20,632 bases of DNA, from the NCBI GenBank assembly GCA_018397055.1, contig JAGTQS010000015.1:1-20632 (forward strand), written 5' to 3'. The DNA comes from Candidatus Bathyarchaeota archaeon. Its GTDB lineage: Archaea > Thermoproteota > Bathyarchaeia > Bathyarchaeales > DTEX01. The position numbers were made by a program, and so were the translations under genes. Below, one piece after another: positions 6,846-14,683 of the stretch. A model generated the notes under the pieces. It worked only from the letters and a program-made list of their open reading frames with translations. It was not told the DNA's origin and did not search any database. Position 1 is the stretch's first letter, and each line of letters starts with the position of its first letter.

Positions 6846-7349
6846 TTAATAGATTTGTAACTCTGTGTTTTCCGTGATTATCACGGGACCGTCAGGCTTT
6901 GTGTTTACGACAATGAATGGAACTAATTGCGCCAATATTCTTACTGCAACAATGCTGTTCTTCATTAGGGGTCTGCCTGTCAATTCTTTTCTTAAAAATT
7001 TTTTCAGAGCCTCATCTCTAAGCACGCCCATGCCAGATGGAATTATGACAACTGCTTCAGCCTGAGATAACTTGGTTTTGCTGACGGTAACAATCTCGCC
7101 TATTCTTGTTCCAGCGTTTCGCCTTATATAGGCGTCTATCTTGATTATGTAATCGTCTTCATTTTTAAAATTGGTTGAATAGGCTCTTGCTACCGTTTTT
7201 TTGTTACCAACAATTTCTATAGAATCTCCATCTAACATACGCAGGATTTTCATGGAGTTCTCGTTGATTCTTGCAATTCCCTTCGCTAGGTCACCTACTT
7301 CTGCATCATAAACCCTTAGCCTAATCCCGCAAGTTTCATTACTTGTCAT
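6846..7349 (-). CDS. Stand-alone VAT/Cdc48 N-terminal domain protein
   Basis: A 167-residue protein that corresponds to the substrate-recruiting N-domain of archaeal VAT/Cdc48 (p97). The first half, with RLRVYDAEVGDLAKGIARI, MKILRMLDGDSIEIVG and KIDAYIRRNAGTRIGE, is the double-psi beta-barrel. The second half, with FLRKELTGRPLMKNSIV and VVNTKPDGPVIITENTELQI, is the four-stranded Nc subdomain. In VAT this is followed by two AAA+ ATPase domains of about 550 residues. Here a stop follows directly after TELQIY, and no ATPase is encoded nearby. It could be an adaptor or competitor for cofactors of the full-length unfoldase. A GGGG-containing purine site lies about seven bases before the ATG. Domain identity is confident; the role is inference. 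Confidence 0.85.
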   Translation of the reverse strand: MTSNETCGIRLRVYDAEVGDLAKGIARINENSMKILRMLDGDSIEIVGNKKTVARAYSTNFKNEDDYIIKIDAYIRRNAGTRIGEIVTVSKTKLSQAEAVVIIPSGMGVLRDEALKKFLRKELTGRPLMKNSIVAVRILAQLVPFIVVNTKPDGPVIITENTELQIY

Positions 7350-7546
7350 GTTCTACCCCTACTTTCTAAAATTGTCATTTTTGCTGAAGCACCAAAAACC
7401 CAAGTCTAGTTTTCCCAAAACTAAAAAACAAAGTCCGTGATAAAAACGTTATTTTTTAGCCTTAAATTTTTAGAAAACGCCCTTGAGTATGACAGATCAT
7501 AAACTCTAAAGCGTATAGGTGCCGAAATAACCACCTGTTTTGCGGA

Positions 7547-7557
7547 AAAGTATATAC
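7547..7557 (+). promoter_or_regulatory. TATA element for the ECF transporter operon
   Basis: AAAAGTATATA is an archaeal TATA box with an A-rich preceding element. Transcription would begin near 7580, leaving about 60 bases before the GTG start at 7641. I see no strong ribosome binding site there. The 290-base gap to the Cdc48-N gene holds no other gene; a short dyad TAGTTTT-CCC-AAAACTA (7407-7423) is also present. Confidence 0.45.
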
Positions 7558-7640
7558 AAAAATGGATTTTTCAAACAATTCATTTAAGTATGCCAATTTC
7601 AAGTATCTACACAAAAAAGTAAATAGGCAATAAAAATCAA

Positions 7641-8498
7641 GTGACGGAAAAATTGCCAATCATCGAAACAAAAAATCTCACGTACACTTACCCTATTGGG
7701 ACGAAACCTGCTTTTGAAGACGTTACCATCAAGATTGACAAAGGCGAATTTGTCGTCCTGACCGGTCCAAGTGGATGTGGAAAAACTACCCTTTGCAGAT
7801 GTTTTAATGGTTTGATTCCACACTTTTACAGTGGAAAACTTGAAGGCGAGATATATGTATCTAATTTAAAAGTCGTGAACCACCCAATTCATGAACTTGC
7901 ACAACACGTTGGAATGGTTTTTCAGAATCCAGAAAACCAGCTTTTTGCATTGTCAGTTGAAAAAGACGTTGCCTTTGGGCTTGAAAATCTTGGAATAAGC
8001 CGAGAAAAGATGCGTGAAAGAGTAGATTGGGCTCTTAAAATTACGGGAATTTATGGTCTTAAAGACAGGGCGCCGTATGAGCTTTCAGGCGGGCAACAAC
8101 AAAGAGTAGCAATCGCCTCGGTTCTTGCGATGCAGCCAGAAATCATAGTTCTCGACGAACCGACCAGTTTTCTAGATCCAGTTGGAGCCCAAAACATTTT
8201 CGAGGTCATCAACAGATTGAACAAGGATCTAGGCATTACCATTATTCTCGTTGAGCATAGACTTGACCTTACCTCTAAATACGCTAGCCGCGTTATGATA
8301 ATGGACAAGGGCAGGATTATCCTCGATGGTCCTCCGAAAGAAATTCTTAACAGTGAAGAGGCCAGACTAATTGGGGTGGGGATACCCAAGGTCACAAGGT
8401 TATATCAAATTCTCAAAAATAAAGGTCTAAACTTAAATGAAATACCTCTAAGCGCTGAGGAAGCTACAAAGGGCTTGCTGGAGGTTCTACGAATTTGA
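7641..8498 (+). CDS. ecfA1: ECF transporter ATPase EcfA (CbiO-like), first copy
   Basis: A 285-residue ABC ATPase powering an energy-coupling factor importer for a vitamin or metal. Motifs: Walker A GPSGCGKTT (42-50), Q-loop FQNPENQLF, signature LSGGQQQRV (148-156), Walker B IIVLDEP (168-174), and switch histidine in VEHRLDL. FQNP..QLF with KDVAFGLEN is typical of EcfA/CbiO. Translation starts at GTG 7641 and ends overlapping the next gene by four bases (TTGA), indicating translational coupling. Together with the second ATPase it forms the heterodimer that couples to EcfT. The carried substrate is set by an S component, and none is seen here. Confidence 0.93.
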   Translation: MTEKLPIIETKNLTYTYPIGTKPAFEDVTIKIDKGEFVVLTGPSGCGKTTLCRCFNGLIPHFYSGKLEGEIYVSNLKVVNHPIHELAQHVGMVFQNPENQLFALSVEKDVAFGLENLGISREKMRERVDWALKITGIYGLKDRAPYELSGGQQQRVAIASVLAMQPEIIVLDEPTSFLDPVGAQNIFEVINRLNKDLGITIILVEHRLDLTSKYASRVMIMDKGRIILDGPPKEILNSEEARLIGVGIPKVTRLYQILKNKGLNLNEIPLSAEEATKGLLEVLRI

Positions 8499-9316
8499 TA
8501 AGAATCCAAGATGTCTTCTTCTCATATCCAAACGGCGTGGAAGCATTAAAAGGAGTAAGTCTCGAAATTCAAGACGGCGAGTTTCTCGCCATTATGGGTC
8601 AAAATGGAGCTGGAAAAACTACTTTGGTAAAACACATTAATGGGTTACTAAAACCCACTAAAGGCACTGTAACAGTTGATGAGGCTGACACAACAAAGGT
8701 TAGTGTGGCAACTTTAGCGAAAAAGGTCGGTTTTGTATTCCAGAATCCTGACCACCAGCTTTTCAGCGAAACTGTAGAGGAAGAAATCTCGTTTGCCTTA
8801 AGAAATTTCGGATTCAGCGAGTCTGCGATAAAAGAGAGAGTAAACTGGGCTTTAAACCTCTTAGATTTAGCTGAATACCGCAAGGTTTCGCCTTTTATGC
8901 TGAGCGGTGGAGAAAGAAAAAGGGTTGCACTTGCCTCAGTTTTAGCGTGGGATCCAAAAATCGTCATACTTGATGAGCCGACGATTGGTCAAGACAGTCA
9001 ACAAAAGGAGCGGCTGAGACAATTTATCTTGCAGCTAAACCATTTAGGTAAAACCGTTATCATCGTAACCCACGACGTCGAATTTGTGGCTGAATGTAAA
9101 CCCCAAGTAGTTTTGATGTCACAGGGAAAAGTCATTGCGCAAGGTTCAGCTGAAAAGGTGTTAACAAACCTAGAAGTTGTCACTCAAGCCTCTGTTGTTC
9201 TGCCGCAGATTTCTCAACTTTTCGCAAATCTCAAGGACATCGGTTTTCCAACAGAGGTTATCGACGTCAACGAAGCAACAGACATTCTTCTTGGAAGATT
9301 AGGTGACAGCCGATGA
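8495..9316 (+). CDS. ecfA2: ECF transporter ATPase EcfA', second copy
   Basis: A 273-residue ABC ATPase, partner of the preceding one. Walker A GQNGAGKTT (35-43), Q-loop FQNPDHQLFSETV, signature LSGGERKRV (136-144), Walker B IVILDEP (156-162), DEPTIGQD, and switch histidine in VTHDVEF. The start is TTG at 8495, inside the stop of the first ATPase gene, with GGAGG about ten bases upstream. The end overlaps the ecfT start (ATGA). The different signature sequences (GGQQQ against GGERK) fit the usual asymmetric EcfA-EcfA' pair. Confidence 0.93.
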   Translation: MIRIQDVFFSYPNGVEALKGVSLEIQDGEFLAIMGQNGAGKTTLVKHINGLLKPTKGTVTVDEADTTKVSVATLAKKVGFVFQNPDHQLFSETVEEEISFALRNFGFSESAIKERVNWALNLLDLAEYRKVSPFMLSGGERKRVALASVLAWDPKIVILDEPTIGQDSQQKERLRQFILQLNHLGKTVIIVTHDVEFVAECKPQVVLMSQGKVIAQGSAEKVLTNLEVVTQASVVLPQISQLFANLKDIGFPTEVIDVNEATDILLGRLGDSR

Positions 9317-10101
9317 GCATGTTCGACGGATTCAAGTTCCGAAGCGTAAACTCATCAGTTCACAAAATGGACCCGAGGGCAAAGTTCATCTACGTCTGCG
9401 TCATGTTCGCCGTTGCTGTAATGTTTAGCCAGATCATTCCACTTTTGGTGCTGTTAATCATCCAGATGCCGTTAGTTTTTGCAGCTCGAGTTCAAAAAGA
9501 GTGGCTGCGTTCTATGAAAGGCGCTGCAGGATTCGCAATCATCATTTTTTTGATGAACGTATTCTCACTTTATTTCTATGGTAATTACGAGTCTCTGTCA
9601 GCCATAGTTGAACGGTCTTTTGCCCTAACGCTTAGGTTTATGGTTCTCATTGAGTCTTTCTCAGTGTTTTTTCTCACAACATCACCTGACCTTCTTGGTT
9701 TAGCTCTGGAACAAAGCCGAGTGCCATATGAACTGTGTTTTGCCTTCACAACTGCTGTTCGTTTTGTACCTGTTCTTGCAGAAGAGGCTCAGACAATAAT
9801 GGACGCCCAAAAAGCGAGGGGACTTGAGCTGGAAGGGGGAAGTTTTATTAAAAAAATTAGAAACTACATCCCTATTCTTATTCCTCTTATTGTGAACGCT
9901 ATACGCCGAAGCCTTGAGCTTGCAGAAACCATGGAGTCTAGAGCTTGGGGAGCAACGCAAAACCGAACGAATCTCTATGTTCTAAGAATGGGAAGAAAAG
10001 ACTTCCTCTTGATGCTCTTTTCTTTTGCTATGTTAGTAGTTTCAGTTTATGTTTCGTTGAACGTTCAGATTCCAAACATAATCTATCTACTAAATATTTA
10101 A
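9313..10101 (+). CDS. ecfT: ECF transporter transmembrane coupling protein EcfT
   Basis: A 262-residue membrane protein with about five to six hydrophobic segments (roughly 25-55, 71-90, 103-125, 185-197, 232-250). It carries the two coupling-helix motifs diagnostic of EcfT: A-R-G in AQKARGLELEGG (168-170) and SRAWG in TMESRAWG (209-213). These contact the two ATPases. The PRAKFIYVCV entry into the first helix is also typical. GGTGA lies several bases before the start, and the gene overlaps ecfA2 by four bases. Its 3' end is followed by an A/T-rich gap without an S-component gene, so the module probably serves S proteins encoded elsewhere (group II ECF). Confidence 0.93.
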   Translation: MSMFDGFKFRSVNSSVHKMDPRAKFIYVCVMFAVAVMFSQIIPLLVLLIIQMPLVFAARVQKEWLRSMKGAAGFAIIIFLMNVFSLYFYGNYESLSAIVERSFALTLRFMVLIESFSVFFLTTSPDLLGLALEQSRVPYELCFAFTTAVRFVPVLAEEAQTIMDAQKARGLELEGGSFIKKIRNYIPILIPLIVNAIRRSLELAETMESRAWGATQNRTNLYVLRMGRKDFLLMLFSFAMLVVSVYVSLNVQIPNIIYLLNI

Positions 10102-10259
10102 GAATTAACAGAAATGTAAAAGAAAGGGATTTTTCAGTATTTACGGTATGCAACCACTAATGTTCGTGCCGTATATGATACGCAAATATTAAATTATTCC
10201 AGTTGAATAAATAAGTGTCTTGGAACTGTGTCTGAGACGACCGTTTGAGCCAAACTGTT

Positions 10260-10448
10260 TTACCCAGTTTTTTTATTAAACCGAAAGGATCCTGCAAGCG
10301 GAGTGACCCTTAATATTTTGAAGCCCTTTTTTCTTAACGTTTTCACATGCTCCACCCTTTCTAGAAAATCAGGCAAAACCGTTATCGAGATTTTCAGGTC
10401 GAGTTCGCCTCTGGTTTTATCTGGACGTTTGAAGCGATACAAAACCAC
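10260..10448 (-). CDS. Small hypothetical protein
   Basis: A 62-residue basic ORF read from GTG at 10448. Composition is protein-like (alternating hydrophobic and charged residues, a VEHVKTLRKKGFKILRVTP segment that could be helix-strand), but no family is recognised. It diverges from the SGNH hydrolase fragment, with only about 12 bases between the possible starts, so the two would need overlapping promoters. No clear ribosome binding site. It may be a real short gene or chance. Confidence 0.35.
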   Translation of the reverse strand: MVLYRFKRPDKTRGELDLKISITVLPDFLERVEHVKTLRKKGFKILRVTPLAGSFRFNKKTG

Positions 10449-10496
10449 ATAGATTTAAGAATGAAAAATCAAACATGGTACCGAGTTGATGCAGCT

Positions 10497-10718
10497 ATGT
10501 TTGAAGTGTTGTGTTATGGCGATTCTAATACTTGTGGAGCAGACCCGCAGACAGGCGGAAGATTCAGTATAGACGAAAGATGGCCTGGAGTTCTTCAGAA
10601 AGCTCTCGGTGAAGACTACCACGTGATCGAGGAAGGATTAGGCGGCAGAACCACAGTCTGGGACGACCCCGTCGAAGGTCATCATAAAAACGGCGCAAAG
10701 TACCTGATTCCATGCCTG
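10497..10718 (+). pseudogene. SGNH/GDSL hydrolase, N-terminal fragment only
   Basis: From ATG 10497 (MFEVLCYGDSNT), or from an in-frame ATG at 10461, the protein shows the SGNH block I with the nucleophile serine in GDSN. It goes on with FSIDERWPGVLQKALG and block II GLGGRTTVWDDPVEG, as in arylesterase or acyl-esterase type SGNH hydrolases. Homology stops at about YLIPCLEA, before block III (GxND) and block V (DxxH). The frame then runs into unrelated residues and ends at 10778. Only about 75 of some 210 residues remain, so no active esterase is expected. The break coincides with a switch to GC-richer sequence. Confidence 0.75.
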
Positions 10719-11164
10719 GAAGCGGTATCCTCAATATACGAACTTACTGTGACAACCTGCTCAACAACAAGCCCATGAGTGGTATTACGCCGCTGCAGGT
10801 CGCGCAAGCCCTGAAGATCTATGCCCAGACCACGCTGCAACTGGTCGAAGGTCTGCCCGAGTCATCTCCCATCAAGGAACTGCGTTTGACAATCGGCGAT
10901 TGGAGAGCGATGGCGCACTTGGGTGATTACTACGCAGAAAAAATCCTGGGTGCGACAGACTTGGCTCTCTACGAAAAGACGGGTCAAATTGAGCAGCAAA
11001 CTTCTGCCATCAGACATCTGGAGGCGGCGTTAGAACACTGGAAAAAATACGTGGCTGTCGCCAGCAGCCAATATCGGCCACAATTGTTGACCCGTATCGG
11101 CTATGTCGATCTCAACCAGTTGACGGATAAAGTGGCGGAAGATATAGCGATGGCGAAGAATTAG
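10719..11164 (+). pseudogene. C-terminal fragment of an unidentified, probably bacterial-type protein
   Basis: The frame open through 10712-11164 gives about 148 residues ending in TAG. It is helical (AQALKIYAQTTLQLVEGL, IRHLEAALEHWKKYVAV) with a conserved-looking block GDWRAMAHLGDYYAEKILGA. It resembles C-terminal helical regions I associate with large polysaccharide-active bacterial proteins, but I cannot name the family. The DNA is visibly GC-richer than the genes to the left. It begins abruptly at the broken end of the SGNH hydrolase with no start signal of its own. It most likely entered by transfer and is not expressed as a functional protein. Confidence 0.55.
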
Positions 11165-11282
11165 GAGAGATGCATGAAACGGGGACGCATGTGTCAGCCC
11201 ATCCACACGTGGCTTTTTTATCAACATTTCCACACCAATGAGATAAAAGTAATTGACAATGTAAAATTGTAGGATTTATGGA

Positions 11283-11525
11283 ATGGTTCCTCACCGTAAG
11301 CGTTATTTGGCGGGTTTCTACAAAACTTGTGCTCTATGAGGTTTATCATTAGTGCGTTGAAACCTTTTTCACGCCGGTTTTAAGATACCGTTCAACCTAT
11401 TGCCTCGTCAATTCAACAATTAGGGACCAAGCAGCATCGCCTTGTAGCAAGAATCGAACATTGTTCTGGTTCACTAAGTATCTCTTATTCGCGCTGACCT
11501 TAAGTGGATAGATGTTTTTTGACAT
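11283..11525 (-). pseudogene. DUF4038 (apiosidase/GH140-like) N-terminal remnant, nonsense and frameshift
   Basis: From ATG 11525 on the minus strand: MSKNIYPLKVSANKRYLVNQ, then VRFLLQGDAAWSLIVELTRQ, a TAG (11399-11397), and VERYLKTGVKK. After a one-base shift near 11360-11370 the homology resumes as GFNALMINLIEHKF and NPPNNAYGEEPF, then is lost near 11283. This is the recognisable N-terminus of DUF4038 glycosidase-like proteins (pattern P-L-x-V-S-x-N-x-R-Y-L, GDTAW, LTREEAERYL, GFN, NPP-NAYGE). The other three quarters of the gene are absent. Two independent lesions in 80 codons mark it as decayed. Confidence 0.75.
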
Positions 11526-11537
11526 TTGCTTCAACTG

Positions 11538-11834
11538 TTAGCCTAATTCCGATTTCCTTGATATTAATGCTTCATCTAAGGCATTATATCCAAAAACGTT
11601 GTCTATTTTTTGTTGTTTTATTGATTTCTGGTTCTCTACAACATGTTTTACGCTATACTGAGGTGTATATGTGGAGTCTCTAATCACGTCTTTGTTTTGG
11701 TGGCTTCTTCGTGGTGTTGTTTGTATGTTTATGATATAGGTGAGATGTTCATGATTGGATGGGAAGATGTTCAAGAAGAGGGTGTAGGCTGACTGCGGGA
11801 AGTAGAAAAGTTCGTTGATGAAGGTCCACTTCAC
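11538..11834 (-). pseudogene. Unrecognised ORF, possible remnant upstream of the DUF4038 fragment
   Basis: A 98-residue open frame from GTG 11834 that ends 12 bases before the DUF4038 start on the same strand. The first part (WTFINELFYFPQSAYTLFL) is hydrophobic and aromatic. The second (KHVVENQKSIKQQKIDNVFG) is charged. No family recognised and no clear ribosome binding site. Given the decayed surroundings it may be the tail of a former gene. It could also be chance. Confidence 0.25.
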
Positions 11835-11920
11835 GTCGGTTTAAGATCATAATGAGTTAGGATGTAGAAGACGAGATCTGTAAAGAAGCTCAACCTTTGT
11901 CTAATCTCTTAACTTGCATA

Positions 11921-13060
11921 TCAGATCACTTCTATATTTAGTATTCTGCATAAATCTTTCAATGCTTCCGTATTGTCGCCATATGATATAATATAGTGCT
12001 GAGAAAGAACTTTTTCAGCGAAATCTTCGATTGAAACGTCTAAGATTACCTCTAAACTAGGAAGTTGAGGTGCTGGTGGCTTCCAACCTGCTTCTTCCCA
12101 GCTTCTCGGTTCTACTGCTTTTCCTGTTACAATATGCATTGTGTATTTGTCTCCTTTGCTGGATAGTCGAGATAGAGTCACATTTCCCGTTCTAACTTTT
12201 GAAATATTCAATATTCCTTCCCCAAAACTACCAAAACTGGTTGTTGTAACTCTAACGGGACCATCGACGATTTCAGACGGGACATAATCCGGAACTCCTA
12301 GTAGTATTCTGTCTTCCATGAATTCATAGAATTCCATGTAGGCGCCAATCTGACTAGTTAGATATCTTACCATTAACTGGGTGACAGCACCCAATGTGTC
12401 GTTTTCTGGAATAGTACATACGCTATCTTCGTCCGCCAACATCATTAATATCATTGCTGGAGGAAAATTCATCAGCTTCTTCATCCCATCTACATCAATT
12501 AACGATATAGCTTGATAGTTCCTTTCTTTTATCTTACTTTTTATCGCTAAATAGAATTGGACCCCCTTCTCTAAGGTTTTCTCACTAGCAGGTCTTTCAA
12601 ATATCCAGTTTCTTTTTATTTTTTCAATGAGGCTTTTAATATCTTTTTGGTGTAGCTTTTCGATCCTTTATATGATTTCGAGCATTTCAAAGACTTCTAC
12701 TTCTGGTCCAATCTTACTTCTTAGTGAAACCCCATCAAATAAGGTAGCATAAAGATTCATGTCCCTGAAACCCATCATTCCTATTTTTGAACATTTCAAT
12801 AGCGATACAGCTCTTGCTGCCTTAGCGAAATTCTCTATTTTATTTATCTCAGGCGGAGATCCGGGACAATTGTAAATAAATTTAAAATTATAGCTCATGT
12901 CTTCCATTGCCTTTCTAAGGGCTGTTGTTCCCGCTTGGTCGGCTGTAGTCACTAACTTATCATTTTCCATGTAACCCGCTAGCCCCCATAAAAGCACTGG
13001 TTTATGAGAAAAATCGCTTATTACACGAATTACAGTGTAACCACCCAGATTGTTCCATGA
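11921..13060 (-). pseudogene. Sugar isomerase (L-fucose/L-arabinose isomerase-like), 5'-truncated with in-frame TAA
   Basis: Two same-frame minus-strand segments are separated only by a TAA at 12670-12668. Reading through gives ...VFEMLEII, stop, RIEKLHQKDIKSLIEKIKR and 61 open codons into MKKLMNFPPAMILMMLADED. The first part has KPVLLWGLAGY, TTADQAGTTALRKAM, GMMGFRDMNLYATLFDG. The second has CTIPENDTLGAVTQL, LSRLSSKGDKYTMHIVTG, PSLEVILDVS and QHYIISYGDN, typical of the fucose/arabinose isomerase fold, whose members interconvert aldoses and ketoses. The N-terminal roughly 100 residues are missing: family-like sequence begins near 13060 and foreign GC-richer sequence precedes it. It is a probable pseudogene for C5/C6 deoxysugar catabolism, unless the stop is a sequencing error. 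Confidence 0.75.
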
Positions 13061-14553
13061 AGGAGACTCATTGGCAAAAGGGCAAGGACGAAAAGGGCGT
13101 GGGCATACCCCGGACCTCCCGACAAGGCACAGTCCCTTGGAAAGACGTTTTTCATCCGTCACCTCAGGCTGTACAGGTACACCCATCTCTTTTTGTACAT
13201 TTCCCGCAGGGCACCCTTTTACTGTCTCCACGGCGCTACTATTATTCGACTTCCTACTCGTGGACCAACTACGCTGCTCAAGGCAAAGACGGTCTTTGGC
13301 CCAATTTCGCTGTAGATGTTGCGAAGTCTGGCGAAAAGACCTCTATCGAAACGTTCGAGTACCTGTGGAGTGCAGACACCTCGCTTCAGCCACCACAGCA
13401 GTTCATCGACGCAACTTTCTTCTACCGACGAAGGCTGGCGGAACTCTACGACCTGCAATGTCATCACGCTTTCCTAGACTATGCTTAGGATTGCTGGGGT
13501 CCTGGCAAGAAAGCCATCGAGGGTAAGTCTGAGTCCGAGGCCTTGAACATTCTCAGAAGATGGGGGGAGAAGATTGCTGAAAAGGCGAGGCAGGCCGGAG
13601 CCGATCATGTGGGTGGGGCGCACGAACTCTGGTTCTCATCACCGTACACCGTTCCCGACGAGATTCGACTTAACCCCATGCATCCAATAAATTGCGCAAT
13701 CGCTGATATGATAGCTGCTATTCATAAGCAGGGGCTAGGGTTCGGATATTGGGTGCGACCTGAGTTCGTAAAGCAAGCTTATCCAATGGTCATGTCCTCG
13801 TCCTTTTACACAACATATTACGGATATGTCAATCAGCTCTTTCTGCGAGCGATACCAATTATCGAGCAAGTGGGCTTGGTGCTCATCCGTAAACATCCTG
13901 AGTGGATCCGCCGGGGTCGCAGTGGCAAGATTCCAAAAAAGACTCCCTACAACTGGACGCCTATGTCTCTGACAATTAAGGGCTGGTACGAAGAAGTGGT
14001 ATACAAAACTCTTGTAATGATGAAGAAGCTGGGCGTCGATAGCGTTTTCCAGGATGGCGGCTTCTCAAATATGCCGGGCGTGGATTACACATCGGGGAGC
14101 GCACGAGCTGTCCAGCCATATAACTGGCGTTTTTATCAGGATGTCAACTGCCTTGGTCTGCAACAAAACGGCGAGAACATGACCGGCTGGGTGACCAACA
14201 ACCTCCACAATTTAGTCGAGAATGACACTAAGCACCTTTGGGCCTTCGCCTTTGGGAACTATAGGGGCAACCTCGAGGGTGATGCGGTTAGATTTTTCAC
14301 GTCAATATTACGCCACATTTCACATCAGCTCTATATCGGTGCATATCTGAATCTGAGCGGAGATCCCCGTCACGCCGAAGTCGCACGTTTTGCCCAGAAG
14401 TTCATTGAGCAGAACGGGCACCCGAAACGAGTCTACCTTGAAGGGCTGAAGTGGGACGAAAGTGAACAGATGTGGAAGTGGGACAATGTCTGGTGGGAGT
14501 ATGGGGCTGGCAAGCGCGTGAGATATCCGAACTATCATGAGGTGATCCGATGA
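13060..14553 (+). pseudogene. Glycosidase-like TIM-barrel protein (alpha-galactosidase-like fold), split by in-frame TAG
   Basis: One frame is open from 13057 to a TAG at 13486-13488 and then, unshifted, to TGA at 14553. The junction reads HHAFLDYA, stop, DCWGPGKKAIEG. Features of a barrel glycosidase of the GH36/GH31-like kind are HKQGLGFGYWVRPEF, MKKLGVDSVFQDGGF (possible nucleophile Asp on a strand end), HPEWIRRGRSGK and IGAYLNLSGDPRHAEVARF. The exact GH family is not recognised. The visible N-terminus near 13060-13200 is doubtful because the truncated isomerase abuts it on the other strand. The DNA is GC-richer than its neighbours, suggesting transfer. A protein restarting at TTG 13543 would be 336 residues, but there is no convincing RBS. 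Confidence 0.65.
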
Positions 14554-14683
14554 CTGGGCATGTTCATAAGTTTTTACTTGAAATGTTTTTTCTTTGATTT
14601 TCCTTTGACTCAACACGATCTCCTAACTTCACTATAAAGTATTATTTAGAATAACTTTTCAACAAAACCGATGTCAATTGATT

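Noticed and set aside
11538..11834. Transposase fragment
   Set aside because: No DDE-type motif, terminal inverted repeats or target duplication could be seen; left as an unrecognised remnant.
13486..13488. TAG read as pyrrolysine
   Set aside because: Intact neighbours (radical SAM at 4228, aldolase at 5167) end in TAG, the gene is not a methylamine methyltransferase, and the surrounding genes are also broken.
13050..13526. Plus-strand 158-residue open frame overlapping the glycosidase-like ORF
   Set aside because: Arg/Ser/Cys-rich composition typical of a shadow frame in GC-rich coding DNA; the other frame carries the protein-like sequence.
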